Origin: Minisyncoccota bacterium
GTDB taxonomy: Bacteria; Patescibacteriota; Microgenomatia; UBA1400; PJMF01
DNA length: 6,392 bases
NCBI GenBank assembly: GCA_012799795.1
Contig: JAAZKO010000025.1
Span: forward strand, 1-6,392
Reading direction: 5' to 3'
Under the pieces are notes generated by a model that did not search any database, was not told where the DNA came from, and worked only from the letters and a program-made list of their open reading frames with translations. Positions 1 to 5,668 of the stretch are shown here, one piece after another; the first letter of the stretch is position 1, and each line of letters begins with the position of its first letter. The translations under genes and the position numbers were made by a program.

Positions 1-1
1 T

Positions 2-82
2 GAACCAAAAAGGTTATGGAAAAGATACTTAATTACTATTCCAAGATATTTACTTTTAAACAGATTTAAAAGTAAATACTAA
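2..82 (+). CDS. C-terminal end of an upstream gene (partial, unidentified)
   Basis: The frame starting at base 2 is open from the window edge to a TAA at 80-82. It encodes 26 residues beginning EPKRLWKRYL and ending RFKSKY. The peptide is basic and amphipathic with a Trp, like the tails of many membrane-associated glycosyltransferases, but it is far too short to assign a family. Support comes from its position: the stop lies 11 nt before the ATG of the next forward gene, the spacing expected in an operon. The other frames stop at base 3 (frame 1) and at base 32 (frame 3), so a gene ending at 32 is the main alternative. The last third of this reading frame is also a perfect hairpin (47-78). 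Confidence 0.45.
   Translation, partial: EPKRLWKRYLITIPRYLLLNRFKSKY
47..78. repeat. Perfect 14-bp inverted repeat (hairpin), loop CAGA
   Basis: The left arm TATTTACTTTTAAA (47-60) is the exact reverse complement of the right arm TTTAAAAGTAAATA (65-78), with a four-base loop CAGA. It covers the last codons of the presumed upstream gene and ends 15 nt before the ATG at 94. No T-tract follows it on either strand, so it does not look like an ordinary intrinsic terminator. An RNA-processing, stability or translation-control element is possible, but this is inference. The arms are AT-rich, so some self-complementarity is expected by chance, though 14 perfect pairs with a tetraloop is long. Confidence 0.7.
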
Positions 83-93
83 GAAAATAAATC

Positions 94-1053
94 ATGAAAT
101 TAACAAAAAAAGATACCAATATTTTAATAACAGGTGCTGGAGGTTTCATTGGTGGTCATCTGGTCAATTATTTGTTTAACAAAGGTTATAAAAATATTCG
201 AGCAGTTGATATTAAACCTTTAGAAAACTGGCAACAATTAAATAAAAAAGCAGAAAATTTAACTTTAGACCTGAGTATTCTAAAAAATTGTCAACGCGCA
301 AGCAAAAATATAAATGAAGTCTACAACTTAGCTTCTGACATGGGTGGAATGGGCTTTATTGAAAATAATAAAGCCTTATGTATGCTTAATGTCTTAATCA
401 ACAGCAATATGCTTTTAGCAGCTAAAAAAGCAAAAATTGACCGATACTTTTTTTCTTCTTCAGCTTGTGTTTATCCACTAAATAAACAAAAAAATACAAA
501 AATTGCTGGTCTCAAAGAAGAAGATGCCTACCCAGCTAATCCAGAAGATGGTTACGGCTGGGAAAAACTCTTCTCTGAACGCATGTGTCGCCATTTTATG
601 GAAGATTTTGGTCTAGAAACTAGAATAGCGCGTTTTCACAATGTTTATGGTCCCTTTAGCGAATATCAAGGTGGAAGAGAAAAAGCACCAGCAGCTCTAA
701 TTAGAAAAACCATAGAAGCTAAAATTTCTGGAAATCATCAAATTGAAATTTGGGGCGATGGTAAACAATCAAGAACTTTTATGTATATTGACGACTGTGT
801 CAAGGGAATAGATTTAATTATGCACAGCGCAATTAAAGAACCAATAAATTTAGGAACCAGTCAATTAGTAAACATCGATCAATTAGTTTCATTAATTGAA
901 ACAATTGCTGGAATCACACTTAAAAGAAAATATAAAATTGATGCGCCTAAAGGTGTGAGAGGTAGAAGTAGCGATAACACTTTAATAAAACATTACTTAA
1001 ACTGGGAGCCTTCTATAAGCTTAGAAAAAGGCTTGAAAAAAAATTATCTGTAG
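94..1053 (+). CDS. GDP-mannose 3,5-epimerase-like NAD-dependent sugar epimerase
   Basis: This is a 319-residue extended short-chain dehydrogenase/reductase, presumed cytoplasmic. The Rossmann NAD-binding motif GAGGFIG is at residues 14-20. The family hallmarks are NLASDMGGMGFIENN (78-92), SSSACVYP with Cys125 (121-128), the catalytic YxxxK as Tyr154/Lys158, FHNVYGP (181-187), GGREKAPAA with Lys197 (193-201), WGDGKQSRTF (220-229) and GVRGRSSDN (287-295). From memory, these match GDP-mannose 3,5-epimerase, including its Cys/Lys acid-base pair and phosphate-binding Arg, better than UDP-glucose 4-epimerase or GDP-fucose synthase. The known enzyme converts GDP-D-mannose to GDP-L-galactose, with GDP-L-gulose as a side product. 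Here it would supply an L-hexose for the surface glycan (inference). The ATG at 94 sits a natural distance before the Rossmann strand, and no Shine-Dalgarno site is visible. The frame stops at a TAG (1051-1053) where the family normally continues through a Trp into a C-terminal helix; see the tail entry. A related epimerase with another substrate remains possible. Confidence 0.88.
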   Translation: MKLTKKDTNILITGAGGFIGGHLVNYLFNKGYKNIRAVDIKPLENWQQLNKKAENLTLDLSILKNCQRASKNINEVYNLASDMGGMGFIENNKALCMLNVLINSNMLLAAKKAKIDRYFFSSSACVYPLNKQKNTKIAGLKEEDAYPANPEDGYGWEKLFSERMCRHFMEDFGLETRIARFHNVYGPFSEYQGGREKAPAALIRKTIEAKISGNHQIEIWGDGKQSRTFMYIDDCVKGIDLIMHSAIKEPINLGTSQLVNIDQLVSLIETIAGITLKRKYKIDAPKGVRGRSSDNTLIKHYLNWEPSISLEKGLKKNYL

Positions 1054-1083
1054 ATTGAAAAAAAGATAAGTAAAAAATGTTAA
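1051..1083 (+). other. In-frame amber codon and family-like C-terminal tail of the epimerase
   Basis: The epimerase frame stops at TAG (1051-1053), but the same frame then encodes IEKKISKKC followed by TAA at 1081-1083. In the GDP-mannose 3,5-epimerase family, as I recall it from the plant enzyme, the end reads like GLRITYFWIKEQIEKE. Aligned here as GLKKNYL-stop-IEKKIS, the amber falls exactly on the family Trp, and TGG to TAG is a single-base change. With the tail, the gene would overlap the next ATG (1077) by 7 nt, a typical operon arrangement. This could be a recent nonsense change removing a dispensable helix, a sequencing error, or readthrough. The sequence alone cannot separate these. 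Confidence 0.6.
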
Positions 1084-2303
1084 AAAAGAAAAAACTGCTT
1101 TACCTCAGCCAGTGCTTTCCACTCCCCCTTGATGGAGGTGGTCGCATCAAAACTTTTAATACCCTAAAAACTCTTTCAAGTAAATTTGATATTTTTGCAG
1201 TCTTTGTTTCTGAAAGGAAAGCTACTCAAAAACAGTTGGCTGAATTTAAAAGACTAGGTATTAAAGTAAAAATATTTAAAACTAAACTAATGGCAGAGAG
1301 TATCAAAGAAGATTACCTCAAACTTGCTTGGAACTATTTGCAACTTCGACCACATTTTGTTTACCAATACCGATATAAACCCAGTTTTTCTTGGATTAAA
1401 AATAAAATTAAAGACTGGCAACCAAACATTATTCATGTGGATCATATAAATTCTGCACAATTTTTACCAAAAAAAAACTGGTTGAAAAGAAATTGCGAAA
1501 AAACACCAGTTTTGATACTTGAAAATCACAATCTAGATCATGTTTTATTCTTTACTCGCTTCATTGAAACAAAAAAATTAATTAGGAAAGCTTATTTATT
1601 GCTGGAGGGCAGTCTGAATTTGCTTTATGGAGAGATAAATTATCGTAGATTTAATCACATTTTTTCCATCTCTGAATCAGAAACGACATATCTTAATAAA
1701 AAATGTAAAAGTGTTTTAGTTCAACCTTTAGTTTATCCACTTAAACAAGTAAAAACTAGCCAAAAAAAAAATTATGACATATTATTTATTGGCTATTTAG
1801 AATGGCCACCAAATGAAGTAGCAGTGCGTTGGTTCATAGAAAAAATTTTACCTCTAGTTAATCAAAAAATGCCTGAGATTAAATTCCACGTTATTGGTAA
1901 TAAAAACCCTCGATTAGAAGATTTAAAAGCTAATAAAAATGTAATTTTTTATGGACACCAAAAAAATATTGATCACTATTTGGCCAAAAGCAAAGTTTTT
2001 GTCCTACCTTTTCAAACTGGAGCCGGTGTGCGTCTTAAATCTTTAACTGCTCTGCAAAATGGCATTCCTATTGTTTCTACTAAATTAGGAATAGACGGTC
2101 TAAAATTGACAGACAAACAACATTATTTATTAGCTGAAACTGAAAATGAATTCGTCAGACAAGTTATTAAACTACTAAAAAACAAAATATTAAGAAATAA
2201 AATTAGCTTAGCCCAAAAGAAATACTTCTCCGAAAATCATACAATTAAAAATAATAAAATATTTTTGAAAGAATACCTAAAGTGCACAAAATCAAAGCCA
2301 TAA
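1077..2303 (+). CDS. Glycosyltransferase, GT4/GT-B type (PslH-like)
   Basis: This 408-residue protein has the length and two-domain layout of GT-B retaining glycosyltransferases. The N-terminal acceptor domain starts with LLYLSQCFPLPLDGGGRIKT (7-26), including the glycine-rich loop after the first strand. It has LENHNLDH at 148-155, where relatives usually have an EAHNVE-like motif. The C-terminal donor domain opens with ILFIGYLEWPPNEVAVRWF (235-253) and contains KVFVLPFQTGAGVRLKSLTA (306-325), then GIPIVSTKLGIDGL (329-342). These are characteristic of the GT4 subgroup found in exopolysaccharide clusters. It would transfer a sugar from a nucleotide donor to a lipid-linked glycan at the inner membrane face; neither donor nor linkage can be read from sequence. 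The usual donor-site Glu (RLKxLEA) is Thr324 here. The ATG at 1077 follows the epimerase closely, and its 3' end overlaps the radical SAM gene by 22 nt. Two long A-tracts (A9 at 1469-1477, A10 at 1762-1771) lie in the coding region. Confidence 0.85.
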   Translation: MLKKKKLLYLSQCFPLPLDGGGRIKTFNTLKTLSSKFDIFAVFVSERKATQKQLAEFKRLGIKVKIFKTKLMAESIKEDYLKLAWNYLQLRPHFVYQYRYKPSFSWIKNKIKDWQPNIIHVDHINSAQFLPKKNWLKRNCEKTPVLILENHNLDHVLFFTRFIETKKLIRKAYLLLEGSLNLLYGEINYRRFNHIFSISESETTYLNKKCKSVLVQPLVYPLKQVKTSQKKNYDILFIGYLEWPPNEVAVRWFIEKILPLVNQKMPEIKFHVIGNKNPRLEDLKANKNVIFYGHQKNIDHYLAKSKVFVLPFQTGAGVRLKSLTALQNGIPIVSTKLGIDGLKLTDKQHYLLAETENEFVRQVIKLLKNKILRNKISLAQKKYFSENHTIKNNKIFLKEYLKCTKSKP

Positions 2304-3355
2304 TTAAAAATTTGTTAACTGAATTTTTATACAAAATTCAAAAAAACAGACAGGTGGTTGCTAACAAACCCTCAGATGTTCATCTTTCTGTAACCGACAA
2401 TTGTTGTCTTAGATGCAAAATGTGCGATATCTGGAAATTAAAAGAAAAACAAAAAGATTTAGATTATCAGACAGCTAAAAAAATAATTGATAGATTAGTG
2501 AAGTGGTTAGACAATGATTTTCAATTGACCTTTGCAGGAGGAGAGCCGTTTTTAAATAAAGACTTCATTAAAATTATTTCCTACGCTCACCAAAAGGGTA
2601 TAAAAACCAGTACAAATAGTAATGCTTACATAATAAACAAAGCTCTAGCCAAAAAAATTATTAAAAGTGGATTAACACAAATTTTTTTCTCGGTTGATGG
2701 TTTAGCAAAAGAACATAATTTTATCAGAGGAAGACAAGACTCATTTCAAAAAATCGTCGAAGCAATTGATTACCTACAAAAAGAAAAAGTTGGTAAAAAT
2801 TCACCAAAAATTTTTATTAACACCGTTATCTCTAATAATAATTATCAACTGATCAAAAAAATTATTTATTTTGCAAAAAAACAAAAGGTGTCAGGAATAA
2901 ATTTTCAAGCATTAATGCCTAATTTTGCTGGGGATTATAAAAGTGATTGGTTTAAATCAAATCCATTTTGGCCAAAAGATAAAAAGAAGGTAGTTAAAAT
3001 TATCGAAGAGTTGATTAAACTTAAAAAGAAACAACCTGATTTCATTCTTAATTCGACTCATGATTTAAAAAACTTTATGAATTTTTTTGCTGATCCAAAG
3101 TTATTTCAAGAAACAGAAACTTGTTTAGTAGGATTTAACAATTTTATGGTTGATACTACTGGCAATATGCGTCTTTGTTATGAAATGGGTACAGTTGGCA
3201 ATCTACTAAAAGAAAATCCAGAGAAATTATGGAAAAGTAAAACAGCAAGTATGCATCGAAAAAAAATTGTTAAATGTAAAAGACCATGTAAACTATTACC
3301 CTGTAATAATTTACAAATCATTAATTGGTTAAAAAAATTATTTCCGTTGAACTGA
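2282..3355 (+). CDS. Radical SAM protein with SPASM-like C-terminal domain
   Basis: This 357-residue protein carries the radical SAM signature CX3CX2C as Cys41, Cys45 and Cys48 (CCLRCKMC), which binds the [4Fe-4S] cluster that cleaves S-adenosylmethionine. GGEP at 86-89 contacts SAM, and FFSVDG (135-140) is another barrel strand common in this superfamily. The C-terminal part has C281-X12-G-X4-C299 (containing DTTGNMRLC) followed by Cys332, Cys336 and Cys341. This resembles a SPASM domain holding an auxiliary Fe-S cluster, with slightly unusual spacing. SPASM enzymes modify peptides, proteins or small molecules. No precursor peptide gene is visible here, so the substrate is unknown; cluster position hints at a sugar or cell-surface role (inference). 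The start is GTG at 2282, overlapping the glycosyltransferase by 22 nt and suggesting translational coupling. The frame has no ATG upstream before the stop at 2255, and TTG at 2312 is an alternative start. The gene ends with TGA and converges on the next gene. Confidence 0.87.
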   Translation: MHKIKAIIKNLLTEFLYKIQKNRQVVANKPSDVHLSVTDNCCLRCKMCDIWKLKEKQKDLDYQTAKKIIDRLVKWLDNDFQLTFAGGEPFLNKDFIKIISYAHQKGIKTSTNSNAYIINKALAKKIIKSGLTQIFFSVDGLAKEHNFIRGRQDSFQKIVEAIDYLQKEKVGKNSPKIFINTVISNNNYQLIKKIIYFAKKQKVSGINFQALMPNFAGDYKSDWFKSNPFWPKDKKKVVKIIEELIKLKKKQPDFILNSTHDLKNFMNFFADPKLFQETETCLVGFNNFMVDTTGNMRLCYEMGTVGNLLKENPEKLWKSKTASMHRKKIVKCKRPCKLLPCNNLQIINWLKKLFPLN

Positions 3356-3387
3356 ATCAAAAATAAACCAAGTTAATAGTTGAATAA

Positions 3388-4248
3388 TTAGTCGATAATC
3401 TCAATTATTGTTGCATCTTCAATAGCATAATCTTTAAACTGTAACCAGATTTTTGATCCTACTTTCAAAACAGTATTGTTAATATAGAAATCTCTATCTA
3501 AAGTATTAAATGCTTTTACTTTCAAAAGTATTTCAAAATCACGATAATCTGGGTTAAATGTTTTAATCATTTCACCTCTGATGTCTGAAAATGCGTAGAA
3601 ATTATTAACCGTCTCTTCAAGTTCGATTATTTCTGCAACTAAATTTCCAGAAGAATCGTAAGCTTTGTCTCCCTCTTTTATTTGATCAGCTATTGGAATA
3701 TAAACCCCATTTTTAATGACTTTGATAGTCTTAAAATAATAATCAATTTCATTATCTCCGGTTTGAACAATAACCCCTCTCAACTGATTTTGTGGAAAAT
3801 TGACAATCAGTGAAGAACCAACGGAAAGAGGTTTAAATTCATACAAATACTGATTTTTGTTTTTATCAAAATCTACTCTCAACTTCAAATCTACAAAAAT
3901 CATTCTGTATGGACCTCCTTGATCATAATTATCAATATTAAGAACTTCAGCAACTGTCTGACCAAAAGAATCTTTTGCTTGGTCACCAACAGCTAGATCA
4001 GTAGCATACCAATATCTTGGAGCTGTCCCACTACCATACCACCAATCGACATTTTCTACAGCAATTCTTACATCAGTCCAGACCACACTGCGTTGTAAAC
4101 GATTGTAAATAAAGAAAATCAGCACTAAAAACAATAAAAAAAATACCAAATAATCAAAGAAGTTTAGTTTGCTAATAAAAACACTTGTATTCTGTATAAT
4201 ACGGCTTATGAAAGATTTCTTTTTAAAAAAAGATTTTCGTTTTTTCAT
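3388..4248 (-). CDS. Single-pass membrane protein with two DUF4330-like repeats
   Basis: This 286-residue protein of unknown function is encoded on the reverse strand, unlike its neighbours. It has a very basic N-terminus (MKKRKSFFKKK), then a signal-anchor helix at about residues 30-48 beginning KLNFFDYLVFFLLFL, so the rest should lie outside the membrane. The pattern of KLN-hydrophobic helix followed by a beta-rich module with GD..DS.G and VGS motifs recalls DUF4330 proteins, which are normally about half this length. Here the module occurs twice: GDQAKDSFGQTVAEV (88-102) with LSVGSSLIVNF (141-151), and GDKAYDSSGNLVAEI (193-207) with LKVGSKIWLQF (261-271). The first copy has an aromatic insertion with DWWYGSG (68-74). 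The start at 4248 is chosen because an upstream ATG at 4332 would add 28 residues lying wholly inside the divergent gene. Cluster position suggests a role in polysaccharide assembly or envelope scaffolding (inference). The DUF4330 link is from memory and moderately certain. Confidence 0.75.
   Translation of the reverse strand: MKKRKSFFKKKSFISRIIQNTSVFISKLNFFDYLVFFLLFLVLIFFIYNRLQRSVVWTDVRIAVENVDWWYGSGTAPRYWYATDLAVGDQAKDSFGQTVAEVLNIDNYDQGGPYRMIFVDLKLRVDFDKNKNQYLYEFKPLSVGSSLIVNFPQNQLRGVIVQTGDNEIDYYFKTIKVIKNGVYIPIADQIKEGDKAYDSSGNLVAEIIELEETVNNFYAFSDIRGEMIKTFNPDYRDFEILLKVKAFNTLDRDFYINNTVLKVGSKIWLQFKDYAIEDATIIEIID
4169..4207 (+). promoter_or_regulatory. Candidate promoter for the O-antigen ligase gene
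   Basis: A perfect -10 hexamer TATAAT lies at 4195-4200. The best -35-like element is TTGCTA at 4169-4174, but the 20-bp spacer is longer than the usual 17 and the match is partial. Transcription would start near 4206-4208, on or next to the ATG at 4208, giving a leaderless mRNA; translation from the ATG at 4250 would instead leave a leader of about 43 nt. The element lies inside the 5' coding part of the divergent gene, so TATAAT may occur by chance in AT-rich DNA. The position just upstream of a gene that has switched strand relative to its neighbour supports it. Confidence 0.4.
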
Positions 4249-5668
4249 AATGAATTCAATTTTCTTATTCAGTTTATTGTTGGTAAATTCAAACAAAATC
4301 TTATTATTATTTGCTATGGCGTATTTAATCATATTGATTAAAAAAACGCAAAATTACCGTTTTAGCCTGTTTATCATGTTTTTTAATTTTTTACCTTTTA
4401 TTGTTGGTAGAAATATTATCGAAAACACTTTAATTAGCCATCGAGAAATTTTTGGTTTTTCAATATTTGATGTTAAATATTTCTTTCCCATTTATCTGTC
4501 AGATCTTTTTTTGCTTTTAATTTATCAAAGTTATTTTTCAGAAAAATTCTTCTCAAAAAAAAGTATAAAATTAAAGAAAAACAAAACAATAGAAAATAAA
4601 TACAAAATTCCTTTAATAAGCTTAGTATTATTTTTTTGTTTAGTGCTAATAAGAAGTCTTAGTCATGAATTTTCCTATCTTTTGTTTTTTGGCTCATTAA
4701 TTATTTTTAAGTACATTCTAATTTTTGCTCTCGTGCTTGCGATTGAGTTGCCAGAATCAAAAAAAACTTTGGGTCAGTTAATAGCTAGTTCTCTTTTCTT
4801 TCATTCAGTTATTATTTATATCGAACAATTAAAAGGTGGGAACATTGGCAAATTTATTGAAAATAGTCTTCCTGGATTGGAGATGGGCACTCTTTCCGCT
4901 GAGTCAACAGATCTACTCAGAGCCGATGGAACTTTTAATGAACCGAACATTACTGCAATTTATTTATTAATCAATGTTGTTGTACTAAGCAATATTGCTA
5001 CCAAATTACAAAACAAGAAATTACGTTACTTTTATTATTTTGTTGTTCTTATGGCTTTATTGGCCATAATCTTTACCGGAAGTCGTAGCCTTTATGCTTT
5101 GTCACTAATTTACTTGATTTTTTACTTCTTTAAAAATCAAAAGTTGTTAAAGAAAATATTTAATAAACTTTGGAAAAATAATTTACTTAAAACAGTTATT
5201 ATTAGTTCAATAATTCTAATAATGCCGTACTTTTTAAGTCGCATGGATACTTTAAAAAATGTTTTTACTGAAACTGGTAGTTTAACTTATCGAACAGAGC
5301 TCAACAAAACAGTTTTATCAATGTCTTTTAAAGAACTTTTGGGATATGGGATAGATCTGACTCCTTATTATCTTGCAAAAAATTTTAAAACTGTTGATAG
5401 TTTACCAGTAATTTTTGATCAAGCTCCGGCACATAATATTTTTGTGCAAATTTTAGCTGAAACCGGCATTTTTGCATTTATATTTTTTATTATTTTTATT
5501 TATTATTCCTTAAAAGTTGCTTTTCAAAGTAAAAATAATTATTTCACTTTAGCTGCTCTTTTTTATTTGTTGGCTGCTCAATTTCATCCAGTATTTACTA
5601 ATCATTACCAACTTACTGGATTTTTCTTTCTTTATTTAGGCATGGGAATTTATGAAAAAAAAGTTTAA
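4208..5668 (+). CDS. O-antigen ligase/polymerase family membrane protein (Wzy/WaaL-like)
   Basis: This 486-residue, very hydrophobic protein has about 11-13 predicted membrane segments, broken by a cytosolic lysine-rich stretch (about 115-132) and a larger hydrophilic loop (about 345-415). Family features are RADGTFNEPN (238-247), resembling the R..GTF..PN pattern; FTGSRS (289-294) at the end of a helix, with Arg293; and AHNIFVQILAETG (408-420), the classic conserved His motif at the end of the large loop. These place it in the Wzy_C/O-antigen ligase superfamily, which polymerises undecaprenyl-linked repeat units or transfers glycans to lipid or protein acceptors outside the membrane. Polymerase and ligase activities cannot be told apart by sequence. 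The start is uncertain: ATG 4208 follows a TATAAT but overlaps the divergent gene by 41 nt, while ATG 4250 gives 472 residues without overlap. A TTG at 4169 would be longer still and is less likely. Neither ATG has a Shine-Dalgarno site. Its 3' end overlaps the next gene by 17 nt. Confidence 0.88.
   Translation: MKDFFLKKDFRFFIMNSIFLFSLLLVNSNKILLLFAMAYLIILIKKTQNYRFSLFIMFFNFLPFIVGRNIIENTLISHREIFGFSIFDVKYFFPIYLSDLFLLLIYQSYFSEKFFSKKSIKLKKNKTIENKYKIPLISLVLFFCLVLIRSLSHEFSYLLFFGSLIIFKYILIFALVLAIELPESKKTLGQLIASSLFFHSVIIYIEQLKGGNIGKFIENSLPGLEMGTLSAESTDLLRADGTFNEPNITAIYLLINVVVLSNIATKLQNKKLRYFYYFVVLMALLAIIFTGSRSLYALSLIYLIFYFFKNQKLLKKIFNKLWKNNLLKTVIISSIILIMPYFLSRMDTLKNVFTETGSLTYRTELNKTVLSMSFKELLGYGIDLTPYYLAKNFKTVDSLPVIFDQAPAHNIFVQILAETGIFAFIFFIIFIYYSLKVAFQSKNNYFTLAALFYLLAAQFHPVFTNHYQLTGFFFLYLGMGIYEKKV

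Noticed and set aside
3178..3360. Reverse-strand frame of 60 codons
   Set aside because: It lies almost wholly inside the SPASM-coding end of the radical SAM gene, has no recognisable domain and looks like a shadow frame.
3356..3420. Bidirectional terminator between the convergent genes
   Set aside because: Only a weak 7-bp pairing (AATAATT with AATTATT, 14-nt loop) is present, without GC pairs or a following T-tract, so no terminator is supported.
4249..4332. N-terminal extension of the reverse-strand gene to the ATG at 4332
   Set aside because: It would add 28 residues before the basic signal-anchor start and lie completely within the divergent ligase gene's first membrane segment.
94..5668. 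Alternative genetic code with TGA read as an amino acid
   Set aside because: Long genes have no internal TGA, and the radical SAM gene ends properly at a TGA after a complete C-terminal domain; reading on adds only six residues with no family support.
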